Shown: positions 1 through 6,270, counted from the first letter of the stretch. The stretch: DNA of 8,610 nt from Dehalococcoidia bacterium (GCA_030612165.1 JAUWOK010000044.1:1-8610), one strand, 5' to 3'. The notes: a model not told the origin generated them from the letters alone. Numbers and translations are program-made.

Positions 1-1
1 C

Positions 2-139
2 AAAACTAGTTGTGAAGAGCTGGCTAAGCCCGTTAATGCTGCCAAGAATGCTCCACAGTCTAAGAGCTGTCGGCTCATTAAGCCTGGCCCAAATCATCCC
101 TGGCGCAGACCTTTTAAAGCCTATATCAATAGGGGGTGA
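2..139 (+). CDS. Transposase C-terminus (partial, IS21/IS481-like)
   Basis: An open frame enters from the left edge and gives 45 residues before TGA at 137-139. It ends in a basic tail with 'PNHPWRRPFK'. I recall 'HPWR' tails from DDE integrase-type (rve) transposases of the IS21/IS481 kind, so the family call is from memory. The stop codon lies inside the first of two terminal-type repeats, so coding sequence runs right up to the element's end. The catalytic domain is outside the window, so I cannot say whether the transposase is intact. No RNA gene or other protein frame competes here. Confidence 0.55.
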   Translation, partial: KTSCEELAKPVNAAKNAPQSKSCRLIKPGPNHPWRRPFKAYINRG

Positions 140-179
140 CAAATTCACTGAACAATTAAGGTGACATTTTCACTGGACA
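135..179. mobile_element. Right end of an insertion sequence, with two terminal repeats
   Basis: Two near-identical units follow each other: GGTGACAAATTCACTGAAC at 135-153 and GGTGACATTTTCACTGGACA at 160-179, 25 bp apart start to start. Read from the outside, the end begins TGTCC. A terminal TGT/ACA with internally repeated transposase-binding units is typical of IS21-type ends. The element probably stops at 179. The other end, and any target duplication, lie outside the window. Confidence 0.6.
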
Positions 180-231
180 GCAACATAACTACCCTCGCCT
201 TCTCCCGGAAGAGTAGACTTTCCCCTCTGCC

Positions 232-240
232 TGTTATAAA
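232..240 (+). promoter_or_regulatory. Possible extended -10 promoter for the SWIM gene
   Basis: TGTTATAAA at 232-240 fits an extended -10 (TG-N-TATAAA). A weak -35 (TAGACT, 214-219) is only 15 bp upstream. It sits just outside the insertion sequence and about 90 nt before the SWIM start, so it could drive that gene. The rest of 180-331 shows no gene or clear hairpin. Confidence 0.3.
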
Positions 241-331
241 CTTTCAAGAGAGAAAATATCCTCCGCCGCCAGGGAAGGGAACCGCTTATCCCTGCGGGCA
301 AAGAGGAAAGCTAAAGAGGGAGGGTGCGCCA

Positions 332-595
332 TTGAGATCAAGTTTGATCGGTAAAATAGAGAAAGCCAGGCGTTATGCCCAGGAACCGGAGCGTGTTACT
401 TTTACCAGCCTCACGGCAGATTTTCGCGGGGGGCATAATGTCCACAAGGTAAGCTATAGCGAGGGAAAGTGGCAGTGCTCCTGCGACTTCTTCTCTCAAT
501 GGGGAACCTGCAGCCATGCTATGGCACTGCAGCAGGCGCTGGAGAAAATGCTGCCCGAAGAGGCGTGTGTTCTCCCTGTTACTGCCCAGGGCTAA
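332..595 (+). CDS. Small stand-alone SWIM zinc-finger protein
   Basis: An 87-residue protein carrying one SWIM-type zinc finger: Cys49-x-Cys51, then Cys60-x-His62 (CSC...TCSH), matching the CxCx(n)CxH pattern. SWIM domains bind DNA or protein, often as parts of SNF2 helicases or transposases, and no such partner domain is present here. The TTG start at 332 is chosen because a strong ribosome binding site (AGGGAGGG, 317-324) lies 7 nt before it. The longer frame from GTG at 161 begins inside the insertion sequence end and reads through low-complexity basic sequence. The first 45 residues look helical and basic, then a short beta segment leads into the finger. It converges on folC with a 4-nt overlap. 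The exact role is unknown. Confidence 0.75.
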   Translation: MRSSLIGKIEKARRYAQEPERVTFTSLTADFRGGHNVHKVSYSEGKWQCSCDFFSQWGTCSHAMALQQALEKMLPEEACVLPVTAQG

Positions 596-1950
596 TCTGA
601 TAGAGCATGCCCGGTCTCTTCCAGTGCCTCGGCTACCGCAAAAAGAGAGCCTGTCAGACAGATCATGTCTCTGCGGCCGGCCAGCGCCAATGCCCGTTGC
701 AAAGCCAGTGCAACGCTGCCGGCGGTTTCCGCCGCCATGTTTCTGCGGGCAAACTCCGCGACGATTACCTCGGGGAAGGCGGCGCGAGGGTGTTTTGACC
801 TGGCAGCGATAACCCGCGGAGAAAGCGCCGCCAGCTCTTCTGCTACCCCCACTATATCCTTATCGCGGGACATCCCCAAAACAAGAAATATCCTTTCGTG
901 CGGAAAATGGTTCTTTATTTCTTCTACCAGTCTCTTAACCGAAGCCACATTATGAGCGCCGTCCACCAGGAGCAGAGGTTCTTCCCGCAAAACCTGCAGT
1001 CGTCCCGGCCAGACAACCTCCTTCATCCCTTGCACTATATCCCGCGGAGAAACGGCAATTCCCGAGGCAGCCAGCTGCTCCAGCGCCGCCACCGCCACCG
1101 CCGCGTTCTCCCTCTGAAAATCGCCCGCAAGCGGTATCTCCAGCGCATAATCAGCCCTCTCCCCCCTGACCAAAAAGGATTGATGGAAAAAGCTGTGAGC
1201 AGGACTGCCCCCCTCTCTCTGCCAGGAAACATCCTTCCCCACCCATAGCGGCCTCGCCCCCTTTGCGCGGCAGGTTTTAGCGATCACCGCTGCGGCTTCT
1301 TTTTCCTGGGGTGCCACCACCACCACGCTGCCGGGCTTGATAATTCCCGCTTTCTCTCTGGCAATTTCCGCCAGGCTGCCGCCCAGAACGCTCATATGGT
1401 CCAGGCTGACAGGGGTGATCACACACACTTGAGGACGCGCTACATTAGTGGCATCCAGCCTGCCTCCCATGCCCACCTCCAGCACCTGAATCTCCACCTG
1501 CCGCTTTTGAAAATAGGCAAAAGCCAGGATAGTCAGGACCTCAAAAAAAGTCAGACGGCTTGAAGACAGCTGCTGAACACACTCTCCCGCCGCCGCAGTT
1601 TTCTCCAGGCAGGGTTGCGTTTCAGATACCAGAGAAGCCAGCTCCTCCTGCGAAATCAACCTGCCTTCCACCCTGATGCGCTCCCGCAGGGAATGGAGGT
1701 GGGGGGAGGTATACAGCCCCGTCCTGTAACCGGCAGCGGAAAGAACGCTGGCCACCATTGCCGCCACGCTGCCTTTGCCCTTGGTGCCGGCAATATGCAC
1801 CGTCCTGGCCGCCAGGTGAGGACTGCCCAGACAGCGCAGCGCTTCCTCCACATGGGTTAAGCTATACCCCTCTCTAGTAAAAGACGCTCCCGATACCGCT
1901 TCATAATCGGTAAAACCGAACAGGTATTTCAGAGCTTCGCCGTAATCCAT
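592..1950 (-). CDS. folC: Dihydrofolate synthase / folylpolyglutamate synthase
   Basis: Cytosolic ATP-dependent ligase of the Mur-ligase superfamily. It adds glutamate to dihydropteroate and extends the polyglutamate tail of folates. Numbered from the ATG (452 residues, normal length), it has the P-loop GTKGKGS at 55-61, 'TSPHLHSLRERI' at 81-92, 'EVGMGGRLDATN' at 158-169, 'SLDHMSVLG' at 182-190, 'REKAGIIKPG' at 198-207 (whose Lys is usually carbamylated), and 'DGAHN' at 330-334 of the C-terminal domain. 'TGSLF' near 433 closes the fold. TTG (1953) and ATG (1950) stand in tandem; ATG is preferred because AAGAAGGA (1959-1966) is 8 nt upstream of it. The gene is a single transcription unit, divergent from pyrF and convergent with the SWIM gene. 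No terminator hairpin is visible at the 3' end. Confidence 0.96.
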   Translation of the reverse strand: MDYGEALKYLFGFTDYEAVSGASFTREGYSLTHVEEALRCLGSPHLAARTVHIAGTKGKGSVAAMVASVLSAAGYRTGLYTSPHLHSLRERIRVEGRLISQEELASLVSETQPCLEKTAAAGECVQQLSSSRLTFFEVLTILAFAYFQKRQVEIQVLEVGMGGRLDATNVARPQVCVITPVSLDHMSVLGGSLAEIAREKAGIIKPGSVVVVAPQEKEAAAVIAKTCRAKGARPLWVGKDVSWQREGGSPAHSFFHQSFLVRGERADYALEIPLAGDFQRENAAVAVAALEQLAASGIAVSPRDIVQGMKEVVWPGRLQVLREEPLLLVDGAHNVASVKRLVEEIKNHFPHERIFLVLGMSRDKDIVGVAEELAALSPRVIAARSKHPRAAFPEVIVAEFARRNMAAETAGSVALALQRALALAGRRDMICLTGSLFAVAEALEETGHALSD

Positions 1951-1974
1951 CAATCAAATCCTTCTTTTGTCTTT

Positions 1975-2003
1975 AATTTACAGTTATCCTCTGCTATTAT
2001 CAA
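1975..2003 (-). promoter_or_regulatory. folC promoter
   Basis: On the minus strand, -35 TTGATA (2003-1998) and -10 TAAATT (1980-1975) are separated by 17 bp, matching the sigma-A consensus at 5/6 and 4/6. The predicted start near 1968 gives a leader of about 18 nt, just enough for the AAGAAGGA ribosome binding site. Confidence 0.55.
1992..2000 (+). promoter_or_regulatory. Possible extended -10 promoter for pyrF
   Basis: TGCTATTAT (1992-2000) fits an extended -10. An alternative pair is TTTACA (1977-1982) with TATCAA (1998-2003), spacer 15. Either would start transcription at about 2007-2010, at the pyrF start codon itself, and both overlap the folC -35 element. Confidence 0.35.
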
Positions 2004-2009
2004 CACGCA

Positions 2010-2837
2010 TTGCCTGACAGGATAACTTTTGCCAACAAGCTGCTTGCGGCCAGCAAAAAGCGCTCGAGCCTGCTCTGCGTCGGGCTTGACCCTGACCCGG
2101 AGCGCCTGCCCGTAGCGGACATGCTGGACTTTAACCGGGCAATTATAGATGCCACCTGCGATCTGGTATGCGCTTACAAGCCCAACCTGGCTTTCTACGA
2201 AGCGCAGGGCGCCGCCGGCCTGGCTTTGCTGCAAAAAACTATCGAGTATATTCCCGAAGATATTCCTGTGATCGGCGACGCCAAGCGCGGCGATATCGGC
2301 AACACCGCCAGGGCTTATGCCCACGCCCTTTTCTCTGTCTGCGCTTTTGACGCCGTTACCGTAAATCCCTATCTCGGTCACGATTCGATAGAACCTTTCG
2401 CCGCCTATCAGGACAGGGGCGTTTTTCTCCTGTGCCGCACTTCCAACAGCGGCGCCGGAGACTTTCAGGAGCTGCAGCTTGCTTCGGGCCTTTCTTTATA
2501 CGAAGTCGTGGCGCAAAAAGCCAGCCTGTGGAACACTTCCGGTAACATCGGGCTCGTGGTCGGTGCCACCTGCCCGGCGGCGTTAAAAAGAGTGCGCTCC
2601 CTGTGTCCGGAAATGCTCCTGCTCATCCCGGGCACAGGCGCCCAGGGAGGAGGCCTGGCGGAGGCGGTGCTCCAGGGAACAGACAGCCTGGGCGAAAAAG
2701 CCGTGTTCAGTGTCTCCCGTCAGGTTCTCTACGCTTCCGCAGGCAAAGACTTTGCCCGGGCGGCGCATCGGGAAGCAGAGAAGATTCTCCATCAAATCAG
2801 GACATACCAGGAGAAAAAGAGGGACGGCTGGCGTTAA
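2010..2837 (+). CDS. pyrF: Orotidine-5'-phosphate decarboxylase (group 2)
   Basis: Cytosolic TIM-barrel enzyme that converts OMP to UMP, the last step of de novo pyrimidine synthesis. At 275 residues it fits the longer group 2 PyrF type. Visible motifs: 'VGLDPD' 24-29, Lys57 of 'YKPN', the catalytic cluster Asp90-x-Lys92...Asp95 in 'DAKRGDIGNTA', 'RTSNSGAGDFQ' 143-153, 'VGATCP' 184-189, phosphate-binding 'IPGTGAQGG' 206-214, and the late Arg237 in 'SVSRQVLYAS'. All expected active-site residues are present, so it should be functional. The start is TTG at 2010. No ribosome binding site precedes it and no better in-frame start exists, yet the N-terminus (ITFANKLL) aligns with the usual family start, so the true start is near here. 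No other pyr gene is adjacent. Confidence 0.95.
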   Translation: MPDRITFANKLLAASKKRSSLLCVGLDPDPERLPVADMLDFNRAIIDATCDLVCAYKPNLAFYEAQGAAGLALLQKTIEYIPEDIPVIGDAKRGDIGNTARAYAHALFSVCAFDAVTVNPYLGHDSIEPFAAYQDRGVFLLCRTSNSGAGDFQELQLASGLSLYEVVAQKASLWNTSGNIGLVVGATCPAALKRVRSLCPEMLLLIPGTGAQGGGLAEAVLQGTDSLGEKAVFSVSRQVLYASAGKDFARAAHREAEKILHQIRTYQEKKRDGWR

Positions 2838-2898
2838 CTTTCGTTAATGTGTCAATTTGAAATGCTTGAGCGAGGGTTTGCACTTTAAGTTTGGAAGA

Positions 2899-3327
2899 CT
2901 AAAGATTAACAAGCCCTTTTTCGTACAAATAGCTGCCGTTCCCTGAAACGACGTAGGCGATTTCAGCGAAGCGCCCCAATATTTGGCGCAACTCTTCTCT
3001 ACTATCGTCATTCTCTGTCTTCTCGAAATAGGCCGCCAGGTCAGAGGCAACTTGGGTCAGCTTCTCATAAACAGTTGTCGCATCAATAGGGAGTAGCCCC
3101 CCAAGTATAGGGGTTTGAGTCGTGGGTCTGATTTGCGTATAAACTTGATGGGTAACCATATGGATGAGTGCAAGGTCTCTGTCCCATTCCCAATTAAGCA
3201 CACGCTGCGCCTCTCCAAAAAAAACGCTGAAATAGAACATCTTTTTTGCTGGATCCGTTACTTCCTGCATTCTGGTTGCAGCGTAACCATATTCCTTTGC
3301 AAGACGTTGCTTAAGTTCTTTATGCAT
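2899..3327 (-). CDS. Unknown small protein, third gene of the toxin-antitoxin operon
   Basis: A 142-residue protein of a family I do not recognise. It looks soluble and mostly helical: 'MHKELKQRLAKEYGYAATRM' at the N-terminus, an aromatic stretch 'MFYFSVFFGEAQRVLNWEWD' at 30-49, 'LALIHMVTHQVYTQI' at 52-66, a Pro/Gly loop near 68-80, then two amphipathic helices (84-105, 108-128). There is no signal peptide, zinc motif or evident catalytic triad. The start is ATG at 3327. AAGGAG inside the last antitoxin codons precedes it, and the ATG overlaps the antitoxin stop by 8 nt (ATGCATAA), so translation is probably coupled. Context suggests an accessory of the toxin-antitoxin pair: a chaperone-like or second antitoxin role, or an unrelated passenger. 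The function is inference only. Confidence 0.7.
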   Translation of the reverse strand: MHKELKQRLAKEYGYAATRMQEVTDPAKKMFYFSVFFGEAQRVLNWEWDRDLALIHMVTHQVYTQIRPTTQTPILGGLLPIDATTVYEKLTQVASDLAAYFEKTENDDSREELRQILGRFAEIAYVVSGNGSYLYEKGLVNL

Positions 3328-3847
3328 ATACCAACTCCTTTTCCTTTGATTCAGATCGATCTGAATCAATAGCATAATCAACAGTATCTGGATTGACAGA
3401 GACATTAAGGATTAATTTGCTTGTATCATCAAAAATGTCTTTTACAGAAGACATTTCACCAAAAGTCTCTGTTGTAACATGATGTTGCTCTTCACTAAAA
3501 CTAGGCGGTGCAATAACATCATGAGTCAAACCAATTGTCCAATCAACCAATGTGCTGAAAGGAACAAAGCGAACTAATAATCCCACATCAAAGGCCTTTG
3601 CCAAATCCTTCAACGTTTTCAATGTGTACCTACCGTAGTTTGGGTTTTCCCACTCTGAAAGCATGGGTTGTTTGCTCTTATCACCCAATAACTCAGCAAG
3701 TTTAGTTTGAGTTAGTTTTTGTCGGCCCCGAAGCGACCGAAGTTGAAAGGCAAGACCAACGTTTATATGTTCGTCAATGAACTGCTTGCGAAACTCAAGG
3801 TCACGCAGGCTTTCCCATATTTGCTCACTTTTATTAATTGTCCTCAT
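3320..3847 (-). CDS. XRE-family helix-turn-helix antitoxin (HigA-like)
   Basis: A 175-residue protein with a Cro/C1-type helix-turn-helix at about residues 31-93: 'LTQTKLAELLG' forms the first helices, 'KQPMLSEWENP' the recognition region, and 'TLKTLKDLAKAFDVGL' the closing helices. A roughly 80-residue tail follows, starting 'VRFVPFSTLVDW' and ending in an acidic, polar, probably flexible stretch. I recall this 'RFVPF...' continuation in HigA-like regulators. It probably neutralises the upstream toxin and represses the operon. The start is ATG at 3847, with AGGAGGG 3 nt upstream inside the toxin's last codons (Arg-Arg-Glu). It overlaps the toxin by 14 nt and the third gene by 8 nt. The toxin-first order is the HigBA arrangement. 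Confidence 0.85.
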   Translation of the reverse strand: MRTINKSEQIWESLRDLEFRKQFIDEHINVGLAFQLRSLRGRQKLTQTKLAELLGDKSKQPMLSEWENPNYGRYTLKTLKDLAKAFDVGLLVRFVPFSTLVDWTIGLTHDVIAPPSFSEEQHHVTTETFGEMSSVKDIFDDTSKLILNVSVNPDTVDYAIDSDRSESKEKELVYA

Positions 3848-4256
3848 GTTCCCTCCTGTACTTCACAGGGTCATTTATCATTTGGTCTACTCTCTTTAAG
3901 GCTGTTTGGGGCGAGACGTCAGTCTTATAATTTTGCCCCTTGTGAATCCCGCACGCTACTAGAAAGACACTGCGTCCCTGCATTTTGGCTATTAGGCGAT
4001 ATTGGATGCTTCCCTTTTTGCGAAGCTCTATAAAACCCTCCCAATTCTCACCCTTCTTGTTCTCCATGCGTTTCGTATAAGGCTTTCCCCAAACTGAGTC
4101 TTCTGACCGTGGCGGCGGAGAACCTTCCAACTGGCCTATTATCATCATAAAGTGCCCCTTCGCTAACTCACCCTCGCCGTTAAGCCAACTCTTTATGACG
4201 TTGTCTCCGCCTCCGTCAGCGTCGATATAATCGTAGAAGGTGAATTCACTGCCCAT
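3834..4256 (-). CDS. Type II toxin, RelE/HigB superfamily (Gp49-like)
   Basis: A 140-residue basic protein. 'FYDYIDADGGGDNVIKSWLNG' near the N-terminus is a typical opening for phage-derived Gp49-like HigB toxins. The core follows with 'WEGFIELRKKGSIQYRLIAK' (72-91, beta strands with the basic residues expected to contact RNA) and 'SVFLVACGIHKGQNYKTDVSPQTALKRVDQ' (96-125), ending in a helical basic tail. Members of this superfamily are ribosome-dependent or free mRNA endonucleases; that activity is inferred from family. The start is ATG at 4256. No ribosome binding site precedes it and a good promoter sits almost on top of it, so the message may be leaderless. It is first in a three-gene operon with antitoxin and unknown protein. 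Confidence 0.85.
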   Translation of the reverse strand: MGSEFTFYDYIDADGGGDNVIKSWLNGEGELAKGHFMMIIGQLEGSPPPRSEDSVWGKPYTKRMENKKGENWEGFIELRKKGSIQYRLIAKMQGRSVFLVACGIHKGQNYKTDVSPQTALKRVDQMINDPVKYRREHEDN

Positions 4257-4283
4257 ATTATCAGTTTTTTCTTATACTGTCAA
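4255..4283 (-). promoter_or_regulatory. Promoter of the toxin-antitoxin operon
   Basis: On the minus strand a perfect -35 TTGACA (4283-4278) is followed by overlapping -10 candidates: GATAAT (4262-4257, spacer 15) and TAATAT (4260-4255, spacer 17). Both reach or touch the toxin ATG at 4256, which leaves no room for a leader. Either the start site is unusually close, giving a leaderless message, or a more upstream promoter is used. Confidence 0.45.
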
Positions 4284-4314
4284 GGATTATCTGTGCTATA
4301 ATAATTTTCTTATA
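4267..4314. repeat. 10-bp direct repeat TATAAGAAAA flanking the -35 element
   Basis: On the minus strand TATAAGAAAA occurs at 4276-4267 and again at 4314-4305, 38 bp apart, one on each side of the TTGACA at 4283-4278. The outer copy also forms an inverted pair (TATAA 4297-4301 / TTATA 4310-4314). Such repeats could be operator sites for the helix-turn-helix antitoxin, but the region is AT-rich and chance is possible. Confidence 0.3.
4294..4302 (+). promoter_or_regulatory. Extended -10 promoter facing the IS1-like remnant
   Basis: TGCTATAAT (4294-4302) is a perfect extended -10 on the plus strand. No good -35 precedes it. It would start near 4309 and read into the small frame at 4367. It may be a left-over promoter of the insertion sequence. 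Confidence 0.4.
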
Positions 4315-4366
4315 TCTATACTTAGCAACACTCAAGCGAAATGCTATAACTTAATTAGGTGAACAT

Positions 4367-4516
4367 ATGAATAAGTTAAGTATAAACCGCCAATCTCAAA
4401 TCATCAAGGTATTATGCGAAGGCAATACCATTCGTGCCACAGCTTGGATAACTGACACGGCTATTAATACAGTGGTTAAGCCACTTAGAAAAGTAGGTAC
4501 CGCCTATCTGAATTAA
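4367..4516 (+). pseudogene. IS1-like transposase remnant (N-terminal helix-turn-helix only)
   Basis: A 49-codon frame starting 'MNKLSINRQSQIIKVLCEGN' and continuing 'TIRATAWITDTAINTVVKPL', then stopping at TAA. This closely follows the N-terminal helix-turn-helix of IS1-family transposases (pattern MNKL...R..I...L.EG.S.R...R...V..NTV.KLL), known to me from cyanobacterial and other copies. A real ribosome binding site (AGGTGA, 5 nt before ATG) is kept. The zinc-binding middle and the DDE catalytic part are absent, and nothing downstream resembles them, so it cannot be an active transposase. The last residues (VKPLRKVGTAYLN) are where the family would continue, so the break is near 4513. It occupies the otherwise gene-less stretch 4257-4614 beside the toxin-antitoxin operon. 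Confidence 0.6.
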
Positions 4517-4542
4517 ATGATACACCACCCAACTTTCTTCTC

Positions 4543-4572
4543 TTGCCCGAGCGGCAGTAAAACAAGTATAAT
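4543..4572 (+). promoter_or_regulatory. ilvE promoter
   Basis: TTGCCC (4543-4548) and a perfect TATAAT (4567-4572) are separated by 18 bp. The predicted start near 4579 gives a leader of about 36 nt, with a purine-rich ribosome binding site (AAAAGGGG, ending 4604) before the ATG at 4615. There is no room for a T-box or leader-peptide attenuator. Confidence 0.6.
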
Positions 4573-4614
4573 ATTGCCCATATTGTTGCCTTAAGGAAAA
4601 GGGGTACAGAAACG

Positions 4615-5538
4615 ATGCCGGATTATGCCTTTTTTAAAAAACAGTTCATGCCGATCGAGCAAGCTAAAATCGGCATTTTGACACACGCCTTCCATTACGG
4701 CACAGCTTGTTTTGAGGGTATTCGCGGCAACTGGGACGACGCCGCGCAGAGATTTTGCCTGTTCAGAGTGGAAGAACACTACCAGCGTCTGCTCGATAGC
4801 TGCCGCATCTTGAAGATTTCCCTGCCTTACTCGCTGGAAGATTTGTGCCGCCTGACCGCAGAAACCGTGCGGCACAGCGGCTACGCAGAGGATATCTACA
4901 TCCGCCCCCTGGCATATAAGAGCTCCGAGACGGTGGGTGTTCGACTCCATGACCTTAAAGATGACTTCCTGATCATCGTTACCACTTTGCCCGCCTATCT
5001 TGATACCGACGGAGGAATCCACTGCTGCACTTCATCCTGGCGGCGAGTGGACGACACCATGATCCCGGCCCGGGGCAAAATCAGCGGCATTTACATCAAC
5101 AGCGCCCTGGCCAAAACCGAAGCATGGGAAAACGGTTTCGACGAAGCGATCTTATTAAGCCATGACGGGCATGTCTCCGAAGGCAGCGGAGAAAACATCT
5201 TTATCGTTAAAAACCATACGCTGATTACCCCACCCTCTTCAGATAACATTCTCCTGGGAATTACCAGGGACACGATAATCACCCTGGCGCGCAACGAGCT
5301 GGGAATGGACACGCTGGAAAGGTCGGTAGACCGCAGTGAGCTTTACACAGCCGACGAATGTTTCCTCACAGGCACAGCCGCTCACATCACGCCGGTCCTG
5401 AAAGTGGACCATCGCCCGGTGGGCACGGGCAAGATCGGACAGACAACCACAGAACTGCAAAAACTCTTCTTTCCGATAATTACAGGGAAAAACCCGGCTT
5501 ACGCTCACTGGTACACTCTGCTCACGCCCGACAGGTAA
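4615..5538 (+). CDS. ilvE: Branched-chain amino acid aminotransferase
   Basis: Cytosolic fold-type IV PLP aminotransferase that interconverts Leu, Ile and Val with their 2-oxo acids, using glutamate/2-oxoglutarate. At 307 residues it has normal length. 'HYGTACFEGIRG' (27-38) is the usual N-terminal motif. Lys155 in 'GKISGIYINSALAK' is the PLP-binding lysine, aligning with E. coli Lys159. Glu189 in 'SEGSGENIF' aligns with E. coli Glu193, which pairs with the pyridine nitrogen. 'LGITRDTII' (214-222) and 'FLTGTAAHITPV' (250-261) bind the cofactor phosphate. D-amino acid transaminase or aminodeoxychorismate lyase are relatives, but the motif set and length favour IlvE. It has its own promoter and no other ilv/leu gene is adjacent. 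It converges on lexA with a 74-nt gap that shows no clear terminator. Confidence 0.94.
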   Translation: MPDYAFFKKQFMPIEQAKIGILTHAFHYGTACFEGIRGNWDDAAQRFCLFRVEEHYQRLLDSCRILKISLPYSLEDLCRLTAETVRHSGYAEDIYIRPLAYKSSETVGVRLHDLKDDFLIIVTTLPAYLDTDGGIHCCTSSWRRVDDTMIPARGKISGIYINSALAKTEAWENGFDEAILLSHDGHVSEGSGENIFIVKNHTLITPPSSDNILLGITRDTIITLARNELGMDTLERSVDRSELYTADECFLTGTAAHITPVLKVDHRPVGTGKIGQTTTELQKLFFPIITGKNPAYAHWYTLLTPDR

Positions 5539-5612
5539 CCCCTCCCCACCCCAAAACAGCCTCCGTTATGTTGAAGAAACGCCTCGATTAAAACTGCTTT
5601 ACTGGCTCTTCA

Positions 5613-6260
5613 TCAGGGCGTATAGCGAATAACGCCTATTACTCTGCCCTGGATTTCTACATTATCCGCGGCGGTATATATAGGACGCATCTGTCGATTT
5701 GCCGGCTCCAGCCGTACCGTTTTCTCTTCGGGGAAAAACCTTTTCAGCGTAACTTCCCCCTCTTTCCTGAGCCAGACCGCCACCATCTCCCCTGCCTCCG
5801 CAACGTTCGTATATTGCATCAAAACAATATCTCCGTCCTTTATCAGGGCATCCGTCATGGAATCACCCTTTACCCGCAGGGCATAGACACCCTCCCTGCC
5901 TCGCAGCATGTCTGCCGACACGTCCGTCCTTTCGCCAATAAAGACAGCCGAATTTTCCGAATCGGGCACCGAGATGGGCGCACCGGCGGCAATCTCCCCT
6001 CTTATCGGCACCGAGACCGTACGGCTCTTGTCTCTCCTGGCGCTCGAAAGCGCAATCCCCCGCGAGACATCACCGTGACGGCGAATATATCCTCTCTCCT
6101 CCAGCTTATTCAGGTTATAAACCACAACCGAGGTAGAACTTATGCAACATCCTCTGGCAATATCCCTGATGCTGGGTGGATACCCCTGCTCGGACAAGAA
6201 CGCCCGGATAAAGCGGATGATACAAGCCTGCTTTGTAGAAAGCTCTCTGGCAACCAACAT
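5613..6260 (-). CDS. lexA: LexA repressor (SOS response)
   Basis: A 215-residue self-cleaving repressor of the DNA-damage response. The winged helix-turn-helix is at about 1-70 ('YPPSIRDIARGCCISSTSVV', then 'LNKLEERGYIRR'), the linker holds the Ala92-Gly93 scissile bond in 'GEIAAGAPI', and the S24 peptidase domain has nucleophile Ser134 in 'GDSM' and general base Lys173 in 'VTLKRFF'. All cleavage residues are present, so RecA-stimulated inactivation is expected. The ATG at 6260 lies 10 nt after the rpsT stop; the ribosome binding site (GAAGGG) overlaps that stop codon, so the gene is read from the rel-rpsT transcript. No GAAC-N4-GTTC box or CTG-N10-CAG site is visible just upstream, so autoregulation is not evident. 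Tandem stops (TGA TGA) end it. Confidence 0.95.
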   Translation of the reverse strand: MLVARELSTKQACIIRFIRAFLSEQGYPPSIRDIARGCCISSTSVVVYNLNKLEERGYIRRHGDVSRGIALSSARRDKSRTVSVPIRGEIAAGAPISVPDSENSAVFIGERTDVSADMLRGREGVYALRVKGDSMTDALIKDGDIVLMQYTNVAEAGEMVAVWLRKEGEVTLKRFFPEEKTVRLEPANRQMRPIYTAADNVEIQGRVIGVIRYTP

Positions 6261-6270
6261 CCCGTGCCCT

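Noticed and set aside
161..331. Longer SWIM frame starting at GTG 161
   Set aside because: It begins within the insertion-sequence terminal repeat, has no ribosome binding site, and the extra 57 residues look non-coding. TTG 332 has a strong site 7 nt upstream.
1950..2381. 143-residue minus-strand frame extending from the folC side across pyrF
   Set aside because: It is antisense to the conserved N-terminal half of PyrF and shows no family features.
2853..2893. Imperfect hairpin between pyrF and the toxin-antitoxin operon as a terminator
   Set aside because: The arms (2853-2865 and 2880-2893) pair with mismatches and a bulge, the stem is AT-rich, and neither side has a T-run.
2899..3327. 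Third operon protein as a SecB-like chaperone (TAC system)
   Set aside because: The sequence reads as helical with an aromatic core and shows none of the beta-rich pattern I associate with SecB. Only the gene order resembles TAC.
3328..3405. Upstream extension of the third toxin-antitoxin gene to 3405
   Set aside because: It would overlap the antitoxin by 86 nt without a ribosome binding site. The ATG at 3327 has AAGGAG and a natural short overlap.
4517..4614. T-box or attenuator upstream of ilvE
   Set aside because: The predicted leader is only about 36 nt, with no specifier stem, T-box consensus or leader peptide rich in branched-chain codons.
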